From: Asaia sp. W19 | GTDB lineage: Bacteria; Pseudomonadota; Alphaproteobacteria; Acetobacterales; Acetobacteraceae | Direction of reading: 5' to 3' | Assembly (NCBI RefSeq): GCF_003994335.1 | Contig: NZ_PNQZ01000013.1 | Span: 62,001-126,000 of the forward strand | DNA length: 64,000 nucleotides | Part shown: piece by piece, positions 45,323-57,300 of the stretch | How the letters are laid out: each line of letters starts with the position of its first letter | Position numbering within the stretch: position 1 is the stretch's first letter | The notes under the pieces: generated by a model | The model's database searches: none | The model's input: the letters and a program-made list of their open reading frames with translations, nothing else | Told to the model about the DNA's origin: nothing | Translations under genes and position numbers: made by a program

Positions 45323-47164
45323 TCAGCCTTTCTGGTCGGCACCCTTTTCCGGATCTGCCTTGTCGCTGTCGCCCTTGACCATGGTAGCCTTGGGCTTGGG
45401 CGGCAGAATGGCCAGGGACAGCTCCTTAAGACGGGCGGCCTCCACGGGCGCCGGGGCTTCCATCATGAGATCTTCGCCGCTCTGATTGAGCGGGAAAAGG
45501 ATGACCTCACGGATGTTCGGCTCATCAGCCAGCAGCATCACGATACGGTCCACACCCGGAGCTGACCCGCCATGCGGCGGGGCGCCGTAACGGAACGCAT
45601 TCAGCATGCCACCAAAACGCGCCTCGACCACATCCTCGCCATAGCCCGCTATGGCGAAGGCGCGGATCATGACCTCAGGCAGATGGTTACGGATCGCACC
45701 CGATGACAATTCGATGCCGTTACACACGATATCGTACTGATAGGCCTTGATGGTGAGCGGGTCCTGCGAGTTCAGCGCCTCGAGACCACCCTGCGGCATG
45801 GAGAACGGGTTGTGCGAGAAATCGACCTGGCCCGTCTCTTCATTGAGCTCGAACATCGGGAAATCGACGATCCAGCAGAAGCGGAAGGCGTCCTGTTCGA
45901 TCAGATCCAGTTCCTGTGCGATACGCGTACGCACCTGACCGGAGAACTTGGCGACGGCATCGCCCTCACCTGCGGCGAAGAACACGGCATCGCCAGCCTT
46001 CAGGCCGCATGCCTCGCGGATGGCCTCGACACGATCCGCCTCGAGGTTCTTGGCAATCGGCCCCTTGCCGCCATCTTCCTCGAAAATGATGTAGCCAAGT
46101 CCACCGGCGCCAGCGTCGCGCGCCCAGCTATTGAGCTTGTCGAAGAAGCCACGCGGGCGCGTCCCGGCGCCAGGTGCCGGAATGGCACGCACTTCGCCGC
46201 CATTGGCCGCGATACGGGCGAACAGGCCGAAACCGGAATTGGCAAAGGCTTCGGTGACCGTGCTGATCAGCAGCGGGTTACGCAGATCGGGCTTGTCGGA
46301 GCCGTACAGGCGCATCGCATCGTCATAGGGAATACGACGGAACGGCGCGGTATCGACCTTGCGGCCTTTGCCAAACTCGGCAAACAGGCCGCTCAGCACG
46401 TCTTCCAGAACCGCAAACACGTCTTCCTGGGTTGCGAAGGCCATTTCGAAATCGAGCTGATAGAACTCGCCGGGGCTGCGATCGGCGCGAGAGGCCTCAT
46501 CGCGGAAGCAGGGCGCGATCTGGAAGTAGCGGTCGAACCCCGCCACCATGGCCAGTTGCTTGAATTGCTGCGGCGCCTGGGGCAACGCATAGAATTTGCC
46601 GGGATGCAGGCGGGCCGGGACGAGGAAGTCGCGTGCGCCTTCCGGTGAGGATGCGGTCAGGATGGGTGTCTGGAATTCGGTGAAGCCATGACCGATCATG
46701 CGTGCGCGCATGGAGGCAATGACCGCCGAGCGCAGACGGATATTGGCGGCCATCTTCTCACGGCGCAGATCGAGGTAGCGGTATTTGAGGCGCAGATCCT
46801 CGGGATAGTTCTCGGTGCCAGCCACCTGGAAAGGCAACACGGCCGCGTGGGAGCGCACCTCGATCGCGCTGGCGCGCAACTCGATGGCACCGGTCGGCAG
46901 ATGCGGATTGCGCTGGCCGTCCTCACGCGCCACGACCTCGCCCGTAACCGTAATGACGCTCTCGACACGCAGACGCTCGACCGTCTCCAGAAGAGTCGTG
47001 CCAGAGGGAATAACGATCTGGGTCATGCCGGTCTGATCGCGCAGATCGATGAACAGGAGCCCACCATGATCGCGCTTGCTGTGCACCCAGCCGGAAAGAC
47101 GGACAGTCTGCCCGGCGTCACTTTCGCGCAGGGCGCTACAGCTATGGGTGCGATAGGGGTGCAT
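45323..47164 (-). CDS. aspS: Aspartate--tRNA ligase
   Basis: 613 residues from the ATG at 47164. The N-terminal OB fold ([31 protein letters not shown]) binds the anticodon. Class II motifs follow: [19 protein letters not shown] (motif 2), and [22 protein letters not shown] (motif 3). A GAD domain lies between. The length matches bacterial AspRS. A tail of about 25 residues is rich in Lys, Asp and Glu. The gene follows the Rieske oxidoreductase by 86 bases. Confidence 0.95.
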   Translation of the reverse strand: MHPYRTHSCSALRESDAGQTVRLSGWVHSKRDHGGLLFIDLRDQTGMTQIVIPSGTTLLETVERLRVESVITVTGEVVAREDGQRNPHLPTGAIELRASAIEVRSHAAVLPFQVAGTENYPEDLRLKYRYLDLRREKMAANIRLRSAVIASMRARMIGHGFTEFQTPILTASSPEGARDFLVPARLHPGKFYALPQAPQQFKQLAMVAGFDRYFQIAPCFRDEASRADRSPGEFYQLDFEMAFATQEDVFAVLEDVLSGLFAEFGKGRKVDTAPFRRIPYDDAMRLYGSDKPDLRNPLLISTVTEAFANSGFGLFARIAANGGEVRAIPAPGAGTRPRGFFDKLNSWARDAGAGGLGYIIFEEDGGKGPIAKNLEADRVEAIREACGLKAGDAVFFAAGEGDAVAKFSGQVRTRIAQELDLIEQDAFRFCWIVDFPMFELNEETGQVDFSHNPFSMPQGGLEALNSQDPLTIKAYQYDIVCNGIELSSGAIRNHLPEVMIRAFAIAGYGEDVVEARFGGMLNAFRYGAPPHGGSAPGVDRIVMLLADEPNIREVILFPLNQSGEDLMMEAPAPVEAARLKELSLAILPPKPKATMVKGDSDKADPEKGADQKG

Positions 47165-47250
47165 GGGCGTCTTCCTGATTCGTGACCTCGGGGGTGCGGG
47201 GGTAGTCCCCCCGCGAATGAAGCGCAGGAAGCCGCTCCACCCCTTGTCTG

Positions 47251-48768
47251 TCAAGCATCGTCGAAGGTGACAGCCGCCTTGCCCATCTCTTTTGGTCGCG
47301 AGGCTGCTGCCAGACCGACTGTTTTATCCTGCGCAACGTACTGCGCCATGAAATCAAAGCTCTGCGCCGAACCATCGATCTGCACGGCGTCGTGCGGCTG
47401 CGGCCAACCCAGATATTCGATCTTGCGATCATATTGCTGGGTCCAGAACCAGGGCGTCGGCAGGTCGCCTCCCGGCAAGCCGAGCATGGTGCGCGCGGCA
47501 ATACGGGCCTGACATTGCGCCGTGCGCCAATGCTCGATGCGATAGCGCTGGCCCTCATGGCTCATGCTCGCAATATCGCCTGCCGCATAGACATGGGCAC
47601 CGACACGCATCGCCTCGTCGACATCGATCCCGCCCTGATCATTGATGGCGTAGTCCGGCAGGAAATCGAGCACCGGCTCCGCGCCAATCCCGGCAAGGAC
47701 CAGCGTTGCGCCGATACGCGTCCCGTCATCGAGTTCGACGCCGCTGACCGCCTCCCCTCCCGTGATGGCTTTGACCTTGCGCGAGGGAATGAAGGCCACC
47801 CCCTTTTCCTCATGCAGGCTGCGCATGGCGCTCGCGATATCCTTGCCCAGTTGCTTCTCAAAAGGCAGCGCGCTCTGCGACACAACGGTCACCCCCGCAC
47901 CGCGCTTGCGCAACGCCGCTGCGGCTTCCATACCGATAAAGCCGGAGCCGATGACGACAACACTGATTTTCTCGTCGACCGATGCGATGATCGCACGTGC
48001 ATCTTCAGCGCCGCGCAACAGCTTCACACCGGGAAGAGCTGCACCGGGAATATCGAGTGCCCGTGCGCGCGATCCAGAGGCGATCAGGATATGATCGGGC
48101 GTGAGCGTCTTTCCAGACCCGAGCGAGAGCGTGCGTCCCTCGATATCAAGCTTCGTCACACGGTCGGTAATGCGCTCGATATTATTGGCCTCGTACCAGG
48201 ATTCCGGGCGCAAGGCAGGTGGGGCCGCATCTTTCTCACCACTGCCGAGCACCATCTTGCTCAGTGCCGTGCGATCATAGGGAAGCTCGGCCTCAGGGCT
48301 GATGAGCAGCACGCGTCCGGCATAGCCTTCCTCGCGCAGGGTGACGGCAGCGGCTATCGCGGCAGCACCGGCCCCGATAATCGCAACCGTCTCGTGCTCG
48401 TGCATCGGAGCAGGCGGCTCGCGCCTGATAGCCTGCTTGCCCACAAGGACACGCCCGTCATGGACCTCCACCGGGTAGCGGTTCAGGGGATCGAGAGCGG
48501 GTGGCGCGATCAGCCTTCCACTTTCTGCGGAGAAACTTGCCTTGTGCCAGGGGCACACTAGTTGCACATCGCCATGCCGTGATTTGCAGGCGACGCCCTG
48601 CTCCATAGGCGCACCCTTATGCGGGCATTTGCCGTCGAAGGCGCGTATTCCGTCTGTGGAGCGGTAGAGCACCAGCGCCTTTTCACCGATGCTGACGGGA
48701 GTGATCACCTCGAGGGGGAGGTCATCAAGGGCCAGAACATCCGTCCAGTCCAGCAGGTCTTGACTCAT
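47251..48768 (-). CDS. FAD-dependent oxidoreductase with N-terminal Rieske domain (AIF-like)
   Basis: 505 residues in two parts. The first 110 residues form a Rieske [2Fe-2S] domain with Cys48-x-His50 (GKCPHKGAP) and Cys72-x-x-His75 ([10 protein letters not shown]). Then comes a pyridine nucleotide disulfide-type oxidoreductase with FAD-binding [11 protein letters not shown]-binding [11 protein letters not shown] and YAAGDIAS, plus a reductase C-terminal domain. Such proteins are called AIF-like or Rieske ferredoxin reductases and pass electrons from NADH to ferredoxin-type carriers. The partner is not encoded here. The start ATG at 48768 has no family-conserved residues before it. Confidence 0.88.
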   Translation of the reverse strand: MSQDLLDWTDVLALDDLPLEVITPVSIGEKALVLYRSTDGIRAFDGKCPHKGAPMEQGVACKSRHGDVQLVCPWHKASFSAESGRLIAPPALDPLNRYPVEVHDGRVLVGKQAIRREPPAPMHEHETVAIIGAGAAAIAAAVTLREEGYAGRVLLISPEAELPYDRTALSKMVLGSGEKDAAPPALRPESWYEANNIERITDRVTKLDIEGRTLSLGSGKTLTPDHILIASGSRARALDIPGAALPGVKLLRGAEDARAIIASVDEKISVVVIGSGFIGMEAAAALRKRGAGVTVVSQSALPFEKQLGKDIASAMRSLHEEKGVAFIPSRKVKAITGGEAVSGVELDDGTRIGATLVLAGIGAEPVLDFLPDYAINDQGGIDVDEAMRVGAHVYAAGDIASMSHEGQRYRIEHWRTAQCQARIAARTMLGLPGGDLPTPWFWTQQYDRKIEYLGWPQPHDAVQIDGSAQSFDFMAQYVAQDKTVGLAAASRPKEMGKAAVTFDDA

Positions 48769-48917
48769 CTTGCATCCAGTTCGATCAGGAATTTCGAAGC
48801 GATACCGGATGCAACGTGAGGAATGGGCTCGGGTTGAGGCGGTTCCTGTCTTTCGCCTGGGGACAGGTGTGATCCCAGCTTCGGAAAATACAAAAACCGA
48901 TCGATCCGTCCCCGTTC

Positions 48918-49691
48918 CTAGCTCAGTAATTCTGTCAGGAAATGGCGCACTTCCAGATTTGTCCGACCGAAGGAGAGCGGCGTGACGCTGACATGATGAT
49001 CGGCGATCGCTCTCGTTTCCGTACCGGGGGCATCGCTCTCGTGATCGCGTCGCAGATGGAGCCAGTGATAAGCCATGCGGCGGACATCCTCGCGTGCAAC
49101 GATATCGATATCGCGCAGCAATCCCCTGCCCTGCTCGGTCACCACGAGACCCTTGGCATCCTGAACGTCACAAGCGGGGAAATTCACATTGAGGCAGCAG
49201 GGTTCAGGCAGAACGTGGGAGGCGAGTTGGCGGATGATATCAGGCGCGAGAACACGTGCCGTCTCCCATGGCACCTCTTTCATAGGGCTGAAAGCCTGGC
49301 TGAGGGCAAAAGCAGGCAGGCCAAGCAGCATGGCGGTCATCGCGGCGCCGACCGTACCCGAAAACACGGTTTCGACCCCCAGATTGGCGCCGCGATTGAT
49401 ACCGGACAGGACGAGGCTCGGCGGTGCATCGCCCAGGATCTGCCGTGCGGCAATCGCCACGCAATCACCCGGCGTACCATTCACGGAAAAGCGCCGCGGG
49501 CCATGTTGATGGACGCGTAGCGGATCATGCAGGCTGAGCGCGTGGGAGATTCCGCTCTGATCACGCGCAGGCGCCACGACCCAGACATCATCGGAGAGAA
49601 GAGACGCAACCTCGAAAAGCACCGAGAGGCCGGGCGCATCGATCCCATCGTCATTGGTCAGAAGAATTCGGCGAAACAGGGGAGAACTCAT
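48918..49691 (-). CDS. surE: 5'-nucleotidase SurE
   Basis: 257 residues from the ATG at 49691; AAAGGA lies upstream. An upstream extension would run through a transcription terminator and is rejected. The metal-site motif is ILLTNDDGIDAPGL at 9-22, then SGISHALSLHD (with the conserved Ser) and NGTPGDCVAIA; SGINRGANLG carries the Asn ligand. It dephosphorylates nucleoside 5'-monophosphates. In many alphaproteobacteria it follows serS; here it is in a different place. Confidence 0.94.
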   Translation of the reverse strand: MSSPLFRRILLTNDDGIDAPGLSVLFEVASLLSDDVWVVAPARDQSGISHALSLHDPLRVHQHGPRRFSVNGTPGDCVAIAARQILGDAPPSLVLSGINRGANLGVETVFSGTVGAAMTAMLLGLPAFALSQAFSPMKEVPWETARVLAPDIIRQLASHVLPEPCCLNVNFPACDVQDAKGLVVTEQGRGLLRDIDIVAREDVRRMAYHWLHLRRDHESDAPGTETRAIADHHVSVTPLSFGRTNLEVRHFLTELLS

Positions 49692-49772
49692 GGCATGCGT
49701 CCTTTGACTAAGAGGCGGAACAGGCAGGGCCAGCACTCCCCGGAGTCTGGCACAGCGGACGCACAGGCAAAA

Positions 49773-49800
49773 GAAAACCCGGCACCAAGGCCGGGTTTTC
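49773..49800 (-). terminator. Intrinsic terminator after the DUF2076 gene
   Basis: An 11-bp perfect stem (49773-49783 with 49790-49800) and a six-base loop. On the minus strand the T-rich TTTTCTTTTG follows. It sits 40 bases past the DUF2076 stop and upstream of surE, separating the two. Confidence 0.85.
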
Positions 49801-49839
49801 ACTGATCAAGTCGGCGAGATTTACCGTGTCGACGGGGTT

Positions 49840-50634
49840 TCAGAAGGAATCGTCGCCCCAGCCACCGCCGCTATCGCCGCCCCAGTCACCCCCATTGTCG
49901 CCGCCACCATTGCCCCAGTTATCGGCGTCATAAGACTGGCCTGCATCCTGGCCGCTCCCCGCAAAGGGATCGTTTCCAGCACCAGCGCCATAATTGTTGT
50001 TGATGATCGTCTCGCCCCCGCCAAAACCCCCGGCAGCATCACCGCCATGATGGCCCGAGAACAGGCTCTCAATGGCATTGGCCGCCAGCATACCCCCGGC
50101 AACACCTGTGGCCGTTGTAAGGGCCGATCCGAGAAAACCCGATCCGCGCTGCTGGAACATGCCGGGTGAATAGCCCGGGGGCAGATTGGCCTGCGGCGGG
50201 GGAGCATAACCGTAATTCTGCCCATACCCTTGCTGCGGCCCCGGCTGCGGCTGACCGCCCCAGCCCGGCGGCGGGCCAGCCTGCTGCGTACGGTTACCCC
50301 CACCACCGAATAATCCGCCAAACAGGCCGCCGCCACCCTGCGGGCGCTGCTGCTGAGCCTGCTGCAACTGGGACTGCGCCTGCTGGAGCTGGAATTCGAG
50401 CTGACGGATGCGATTCTGCGCTTCGGCCAGCGCCACCTCCTGCACCACGGCCATCTGGGTCACGCGGTAACGGGCTTCAGGATATTTCTGGAAATTCTCC
50501 CCGATCCAGCGATCAGCTTCCTGATCGATGGGCGGCAGATTGGCCGGGGCCTGAGAGCCACCGAACCCGCTATTCGGCGCCCCGCCGACGCGGGCGACGA
50601 ACTGCGAAATAAGATCACGCTCTTGCTGGTTCAT
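49840..50634 (-). CDS. DUF2076 protein with coiled coil and glycine-rich tail
   Basis: 264 residues from the ATG at 50634 (MNQQERDLISQFVARV). DUF2076 is recognised by the first 75 residues, which end in DRWIGENFQKYPEARYRVTQMAVVQE. A Gln-rich heptad-like helix (LEFQLQQAQSQLQQAQQQ) follows, then Gly/Pro/Gln-rich low-complexity regions separated by one hydrophobic segment (LGSALTTATGVAGGMLAANAI). The tail is Gly/Asp/Trp-rich. It may be a periplasmic or membrane-associated assembly protein; function is not known. Confidence 0.8.
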   Translation of the reverse strand: MNQQERDLISQFVARVGGAPNSGFGGSQAPANLPPIDQEADRWIGENFQKYPEARYRVTQMAVVQEVALAEAQNRIRQLEFQLQQAQSQLQQAQQQRPQGGGGLFGGLFGGGGNRTQQAGPPPGWGGQPQPGPQQGYGQNYGYAPPPQANLPPGYSPGMFQQRGSGFLGSALTTATGVAGGMLAANAIESLFSGHHGGDAAGGFGGGETIINNNYGAGAGNDPFAGSGQDAGQSYDADNWGNGGGDNGGDWGGDSGGGWGDDSF

Positions 50635-51267
50635 GGGGATGACTCTCCATCCGGTCAAAATGATAACGCCACATAATGTGGTCGGAGCCCGAAAGAGTTG
50701 CAAGAGGCGCGCATCACCGCATCAAGCTGTTCGAGTGCGAACTGCCTGCGCTCCTTATGAGAACATGACGGTAGCGGCGACGCCGATGCCCGCGAAGAAG
50801 ATGTCGGCGCATCAGTCATCGCATGGCGCGACCGGCCATGAGTCCCATCCCCTGTAAAGAAGTGCGTCGGGCATATGGCTACCGACGGCCCAAAGTCTGA
50901 AAACTCGTCATAGACGGTGATCCCCCAGGAACGGACACGGTCCTCCTCTTCGGGCCGTTTCCATGGCCAGACGCGTTCATGGAACTGCGGAAGCGTCGCC
51001 CGGACCGGAGCCGATCCTGCGTACGGGTGCGCCTAAATAACTGATGAGCCCAGCATCAAAACCCAAGCGACCGCGAACCCCTTTTTCAGGAGATGCGGTC
51101 ATATCTGGGCCAGGGCCTGTCACGCTGTCAGACGTCTCATTTCTGTCCAGGCTTTGGACTGAAAACTATCTGGGACAAACCACAAGACCGTTACGTTGGC
51201 GCGAGATTGGCTTGTTCCCGCCATCGGGGTAGAACGGACCGACTGAACAAGACCGGAGCCTCGATCC
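50635..51267. other. Gap between the DUF2076 gene and glyQ
   Basis: About 630 bases of ordinary GC content. A 62-codon frame at 51044-51232 has no ribosome binding site or recognisable match and is not called. No tRNA, riboswitch or repeat was found. The glyQ promoter must be here, and a GGAG motif at about 51255 serves its TTG start. Confidence 0.45.
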
Positions 51268-52155
51268 TTGACCCCCTTGCCCGAAAACGGCGGACGCCCC
51301 CTTTCCTTTCAGGATCTGATCCTGCGCCTGCATCAGTTCTGGTCGGCACAGGGCTGCGCCCTGCTCCAGCCTTATGATACCGAACTGGGTGCGGGTACGC
51401 TCTCGCCGCATACGACGCTGCGGGCATTGGGGCGCAAGCCGTGGAAGGCCGCCTATGTGCAGCCCTGTCGTCGGCCCTCAGACGGACGCTATGGTGAAAA
51501 CCCGAACCGGCTCCAGCATTATTACCAGTATCAGGTGCTGCTCAAGCCAACGCCGGAAGACAGCCAGCGCCTGCTGCTCGACAGCTATCGTGCCATTGGC
51601 ATCGACCCGGAAAAGCACGATATCCGCTTTGTCGAGGATGACTGGGAAAACCCGACCATCGGCGCCTGGGGGCTGGGCTGGGAAGTCTGGTGCGATGGCA
51701 TGGAAGTCACGCAGTTCACCTATTTCCAGCAGGTTGGCGGCATTCCGACCGTCGTTCCCTCGACCGAACTGACCTACGGGCTTGAGCGTCTGGCCATGTA
51801 TGTGCAGGGGGTCGAGAACGTCTATGACCTCGACTTCAATGGTCAAGGCCTGAAATACGGCGACGTCTTCCTGCGCGCCGAGCAGGATTATTCACGCCAT
51901 AATTTCGAGCTGGCCGATACCGAAATGCTGATGCGCCATTTTCGCGATGCCGAAGCGGAATCCGTGCGTCTGGCTGAGGCGGGCGTAGCCCAGCCCGCCT
52001 ATGACCAGTGCGTCAAGGCCAGCCATCTGTTCAACCTGCTCGACTCACGCGGTGTCATTTCGGTGTCCGAGCGCGCCTCCTATATCGGGCGCGTGCGCAA
52101 TCTCGCGAAGCTCTGCTGCGAAACCTGGCTTGCTGGCGACGAGGAGTCGAAATAA
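51268..52155 (+). CDS. glyQ: Glycine--tRNA ligase alpha subunit
   Basis: 295 residues. It begins at a TTG preceded by GGAG about ten bases upstream; no in-frame ATG gives a better start. Class II motifs: [42 protein letters not shown] (motif 2), and [12 protein letters not shown] (motif 3). It forms a heterotetramer with GlyS. The stop and the glyS start share one base (TAATG), so translation of the two subunits is tightly coupled and balanced. Confidence 0.95.
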   Translation: MTPLPENGGRPLSFQDLILRLHQFWSAQGCALLQPYDTELGAGTLSPHTTLRALGRKPWKAAYVQPCRRPSDGRYGENPNRLQHYYQYQVLLKPTPEDSQRLLLDSYRAIGIDPEKHDIRFVEDDWENPTIGAWGLGWEVWCDGMEVTQFTYFQQVGGIPTVVPSTELTYGLERLAMYVQGVENVYDLDFNGQGLKYGDVFLRAEQDYSRHNFELADTEMLMRHFRDAEAESVRLAEAGVAQPAYDQCVKASHLFNLLDSRGVISVSERASYIGRVRNLAKLCCETWLAGDEESK

Positions 52156-54224
52156 TGGCCGAATTCCTTCTCGTTCTCGATTGCGAGGAAATTCCTGCCC
52201 GCATGCAGGAAAGCGCCGGTCAGGATCTGGCGCGCCTTGTTTCCGAGGCCCTCTCTCCCCTCTCCCCTTCGGACATCACCCCGTTCTGGGGTGCACGCCG
52301 CATCGGCGTGGTCATGCAGATTGCCGAGCACATTGCCGAAACCACCCAATCAGAGCGCGGTCCGCGTGAGACGGCGCCCGAGCAGGCTTTGGCGGGTTTT
52401 CTGCGCAAGCACGGTGCCGATCGCGACGCGCTGGTGCTCGAAAACGGTTTCTGGGTGCTCAATCGCACGCTGCCCGCCATCAGTGCCGCCCAGCAGATTG
52501 CCGCAACACTCCCTGCCCTGCTCTGGCGCTTTCCCTGGCCCAAATCCATGCGCTGGGGCCGTGGCAGCCTGTTCACCTGGGTGCGCCCCTTGCGTCGCAT
52601 TGTATGTCTGCTCGACGGGACTCTCGTGCCTTTCACCCTGGCGACCGAGAGTGATGACGCCCATGGTCTGACCTCCGACGCGCAGAGCGAAGGCCATCGT
52701 TTCATGGCGCCGGGCGCGTTTACCGTCTCCTCCTACGCCCAGCTCACCTCCGAACTTCTCGCCCGCAGTGTCGTGCTCGATCCGGAAAAGCGCCTGTCAA
52801 TCATCCGCGATGGTCTCAAGGCACAGGCCGACAAGGCCGGTCTCACGCTTGTCGAGGATGAGAAGCTGGTCGAGGAAGTGTCGGGCCTGGCCGAATGGCC
52901 AGTCGCTCTCCTCGGCCGGATCGATGAAGCCTATATGGACCTGCCGCCTGAGGTGATGCAGGTCTCCATGCGCATCAACCAGCGCTACTTTGCCCTGCGC
53001 AGCGCAGACGGAACGGCAGCCCCGCATTTTGCCTTCATCGCCAATATGGATTTTGCCGATGGTGGCGCGCTGACCGTGGCTGGCAATGAGCGCGTGCTGC
53101 GCGCCCGTTTTGCCGACGCGCGGCATTTCTGGGATCTGGATCGCAAGACCAAACTGGCGGAACGCGTTGCTGCGCTGGATGGTGTGACCTTCCATGCCCG
53201 TCTGGGCAGCCAAGGCGCACGCGTTCGACGCATCGTCGCGCTCGCTGGGACTGTGGCAAAGGCCATGGGTCTTGATGCGCAAGCCCAGGCTCAGGCCCAG
53301 CGCGCGGCATTGCTGGCCAAGGCCGATCTGACGACCGGCATGGTCGGGGAGTTCCCGGAGCTCCAGGGCGTGATGGGCGGCTATTATGCCCGTCATGACC
53401 ATGAGGCAGAGGCTGTGGCCAATGCGGTGGCCGAGCACTACATGCCTCGCGGGCTGAGCGATGCCACGCCCCACGCACCGGTCTCGGTGGCCGTCGCGCT
53501 CGCCGATCGTCTGGATCTGCTGACCGCCTTTTTCGCCATGGGTGAAACGCCGAGCGGCTCGGGCGACCCCTATGCGCTGCGTCGTGCAGCGCTCGGAATT
53601 ATCCGCATCATCCGCGATAACGGGCTGCGCCTCGATCTGATCCCGCTCATCGCCGAGGCCGCGCGGAACCTCCCCGAGACTCTGCGTGAAGGGGGGGAGC
53701 TTCCGGCCCTGCCCGGCTTCCTGGCAGAGCGCCTGCGCGTTCAGTTGCGCGGCGAAGGCGAGCGTCATGACGTACTGGCAGCCACACTCGCAGGCGGGCT
53801 TGATGGCGATCTGGTGCGGCTGCTGGCACGCACCAGCGCTCTGGCCGAAATGATCGGGACCGATGACGGGCGTAACCTGCTGGCCGCGAGCAAGCGCGCT
53901 GCCAATATCCTGCGCATCGAGAACCGCAAGGACGGCCCGCACGAGGGCACGCCCGATGCATCCCTATTCGAACAGGATGAGGAACGCGCTCTGGGCGAGG
54001 CGCTCTTCGCCGCGCATGACGCGATCCACGCGGCACTGGGCGAGGAACGCTTTGCCGAAGCCATGGTCGCAGCTGCGGCGCTGCGTCCTGCGCTGGACAA
54101 GTTCTTCGAGGTCGTGACGGTTAATGACCCCGAGCCGGCACGGCGCCTGAATCGCCTCCGCCTGCTGGCCCATATTGGTGCAACGCTCGCCGAGATTGCG
54201 GATTTCAGCCAGATCGAGGGCTAA
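52155..54224 (+). CDS. glyS: Glycine--tRNA ligase beta subunit
   Basis: 689 residues, starting at the overlapping TAATG. The N-terminus [17 protein letters not shown] and the FPKSMRWG-like (PWPKSMRWG) and VFPEL-type (GEFPELQGVMGGYYA) motifs are diagnostic. The C-terminal HD-like and DALR anticodon-binding domains complete it (VNDPEPARRLNRL). It ends 42 bases before a perfect 14-bp hairpin at the convergent Hint gene. Confidence 0.95.
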   Translation: MAEFLLVLDCEEIPARMQESAGQDLARLVSEALSPLSPSDITPFWGARRIGVVMQIAEHIAETTQSERGPRETAPEQALAGFLRKHGADRDALVLENGFWVLNRTLPAISAAQQIAATLPALLWRFPWPKSMRWGRGSLFTWVRPLRRIVCLLDGTLVPFTLATESDDAHGLTSDAQSEGHRFMAPGAFTVSSYAQLTSELLARSVVLDPEKRLSIIRDGLKAQADKAGLTLVEDEKLVEEVSGLAEWPVALLGRIDEAYMDLPPEVMQVSMRINQRYFALRSADGTAAPHFAFIANMDFADGGALTVAGNERVLRARFADARHFWDLDRKTKLAERVAALDGVTFHARLGSQGARVRRIVALAGTVAKAMGLDAQAQAQAQRAALLAKADLTTGMVGEFPELQGVMGGYYARHDHEAEAVANAVAEHYMPRGLSDATPHAPVSVAVALADRLDLLTAFFAMGETPSGSGDPYALRRAALGIIRIIRDNGLRLDLIPLIAEAARNLPETLREGGELPALPGFLAERLRVQLRGEGERHDVLAATLAGGLDGDLVRLLARTSALAEMIGTDDGRNLLAASKRAANILRIENRKDGPHEGTPDASLFEQDEERALGEALFAAHDAIHAALGEERFAEAMVAAAALRPALDKFFEVVTVNDPEPARRLNRLRLLAHIGATLAEIADFSQIEG

Positions 54225-54265
54225 AACAATCAGGATCTCTGGCAATCGCATTGCCGGAGGCCCCT

Positions 54266-54296
54266 GTAACCCTGCCGCATGCTGCGGCAGGGTTAC
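54266..54296. terminator. Bidirectional hairpin between glyS and the Hint gene
   Basis: A perfect 14-bp stem (54266-54279 with 54283-54296) and a three-base loop, placed between convergent stop codons. A smaller hairpin, GGCAAT-CGC-ATTGCC, is at 54241-54255. Neither has a long U-tract. Confidence 0.7.
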
Positions 54297-54302
54297 CTCA
54301 AT

Positions 54303-57300
54303 TCAGGCGCAGAACCTGGGTGCCTCGATAATAGGGTCGACGCGGTAAGGAACCGTGCCTGTTACCTCGATATCGAGCAGCGCGGGCACCGTCGCTGTCA
54401 CGGAAGGCAGGTTCAGAAGCGCATAGCCTTCCGTCCAGCGCCCCAGTTCACAAAGCTCCGCAACCCAGCCCTCACGCTCGACCCCATCCAGATGGGTCCT
54501 GATCGGCAGCGCACGATCGGCAATCTGCAGGCTCACTTCACCGATACACACACCAAAGCGACGACGATCATCGACCCAGGGACCGATGAAGTCACAAGGC
54601 CGCGCCTGATGGGAAGCCAGACGTACAAACCGGACACCAGGCGGCAGGCTAAAGCGGCGACGTGCACCTTCGATCGCGATCGGATCGATGCGGGTTCCAT
54701 TCTCGAGGATCAGGCAGAAATCGGGATCCTCCGTCATGGCACCCGATCCCTGCAGCTTGCTCTCGAAGCCGAGCGACAACGCTCGCGCGACGAGTTTCTC
54801 ATGGACAGGCTGTACGAAATCGCAGGCCACATTCAGTGGAAGAGCCGCGTCAGAATGCCAGTCCCCCGGGATCTCCATGATACGTCCGGGGATCGAGGCC
54901 TGATGGGTGAACTGGCGTCGATGGCCGGTATTCAGATAGCTTTCCGTTGGGGTGTTATTGGCCAGGATGATGGCATGCCGCTCCATCTCGATATGGTAGT
55001 AGTGATAGATCGGCCGGGTGGTGTCGTAATAGATGCTCGTGCCGTTCACCAGCATACGCAGCGGAATGAATGCTCCCTCGAAAGGCATGCAATGTTCGCT
55101 CGTCATGTACAGATCGCGCGAGGGCACGCCGTCGGCCAGCGCATTCTTGCGGATACATACCGGATATCCGGCCTGATCGAGCGGCAGGTAGGGCTGATGC
55201 TGGTTCTGGCGCGAACCGATCCAGGAGATTTTCTGCGTGAACCGATGCTCCCCATCGAGACAAATGACCTCATCCCCGATCTGCAGATTTTCGACCGCAA
55301 CCTCTCCCTGGGCAGTCTGGATAAGCGTCCCGGCGAGAAAGCAGGGATCGAGCGCCACATGATCCAGCATGAGCACCCCGCCCTGCCCGACGACGGGCGA
55401 TGTCAGGGTTGCACCCGGCCCCGCCGAGAGGATCGCTCCGCTGCCCACCGAGGGAGACTGGACGTAGCCACCAGACGCCACAGTCACACGATCGACGTTG
55501 TATCCGCTATTGAACCAGGTGTCGTTCATGGAACTGCCCCCGGCTGCAATGGTCATGGGTACGGAGTTGAACTGGTTGCCGAGTGTGGTCCCCCCATCAA
55601 GCACGGAGACCGTGCCGTTGCGGATATAGGAGGCCATCAGCGTACCACCATTGGAAACATAGACGCTCACCAGATAGCCGGAGAGGTTCAAGGCGGTCGC
55701 ACCACTCATGACATAGAGGGTCGCGCCGTTACCCAGAGCGACGGAGTCCGAAACGACTTTTGTGCCGCTCTGATAGACTGTTTGACCCCACTCGTCCGCG
55801 ACGGCCGACCATGTTCCGGTAAGGGTTACCGCGCCGTTTGGTTCTGGTGCGGGCGGCACCCAGACATCGCCATTCATGGGAGAGGACGTAACGAAGACCC
55901 CCGCAGAGTCGACACTCACGTTGCCAAGATTGACGCCCGACTGAACGACCATCGATCCGCCATTGCCAATAGTGACGCCCTCCAGCGTTGCGCCAGCATA
56001 GACGGAGGTCACATCCACATTATAGCCGCTGTTATACCAGTCATCAGCCACTGACGAGGCGCCGGAGGAGATCGTGACAGGCGTGGAATTGAAGCCATTA
56101 TTGATGGACGATGCGCCCGAGGCCAGCGTCACACTGCCATTGGCGATACGGGAAGCCGTCAGAGTGCCCCCGCTCTGGACGGTCACGGTTATCGCAGTCC
56201 CGTAGATCGAGGACGCCGTTGCACCGGGACCGACAGTTAGAAAGGCGCTTTGTGCCATGGCGACGGGCCAGCTGAAACTGGTGGTTCCACTGGTATAGAC
56301 TGTCGCCCCCTGATCATAGACGGCCGTCCATCTGCCTGCGAGGAGCGGCGTGTTGTCGTAGCTGCTTCCGTCAATCATCATACCCGTGAAATATTGGGAG
56401 CCGGAGACCAGAGTCCCCCCCGACGTCGCACGATACTGGTCGACCGTGCCGCTCGCAAAAGACGCCGAACCGCCCTTGTAGACGGTGATATCGCTACCCT
56501 GCGCACCGGAGCTGACGGTGACGGAGCCACCCTGATCGACCACGGCCCCCCAGACCGAGGCACCGGACTGGAAAACCGCCGCGTCGACATTGTAGCCGCT
56601 ATTGTACCAGCGATCTGCCAATGATGAGGCGCCGCTGCCATAGGTGGTCGTCGTGGAATTGAGATAATTGCCCGTGGTCGAGCCACCGCTGGCAACGGTG
56701 AGGGTGCCGTTCTCGATGGTCGATTGATAGAGAGCCCCCCCGTTCAGGACCTGGACTGTGGTGGCAACGGCCTTGATCCCCGCAACCTGAGCGCCGCTGC
56801 TGATATACAGTGTCGCCCCTGACGCGAAGGTTACAGGCCACTGCACCGAAACCGAGCCGCTCCTGAAAACGGTTGTCCCATCGGAGTCTATTGCTGACCA
56901 GACACCGCTCAGGACGCGGGTGTTATCATAGCTGTTGTCGCCTACCAGAATTCCGGAATAGGTCATGGTTCCGGAAACGACCTTGCCGCCCGGGGCCGCC
57001 GTATAATTCTCGACACTGCCTGCGCTGAAAGTGGCCGTACCGGTACCCGAGACATAAATGTCATTCCCGGTCGCGCCTGTCTGGACCGACAGACTTCCAC
57101 CATTCAGAACCTGGGCACCACTGATGCTTGCTCCAGACTGAAACGTCGCGACATTGATATCGTAGCCGCTATTATACCAGACGTCGTTGAATGAGCTGCC
57201 CCCGCTCGCAACAGTCGTTGCGGTAGAGTTGAGAGCATTATTGGTCGAAGCCCCCCCTGCAGCGATCCTGACCGAACCGTTGATGATCACGGACGAGTCC

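Noticed and set aside
51044-51232. 62-codon plus-strand frame upstream of glyQ
   Set aside because: No start signals; sequence looks random.
54303-55344. True intein in the giant protein
   Set aside because: The sequence after the Hint core continues with the conserved Hint_2 C-terminal region and there is no sign of a downstream extein with the intein terminal motif.
54279-56054. Open frame of 591 codons on the plus strand opposite the Hint gene
   Set aside because: It is the antisense shadow of the repeat-rich gene; it has no ribosome binding site or family resemblance, and the minus-strand protein is clearly real.
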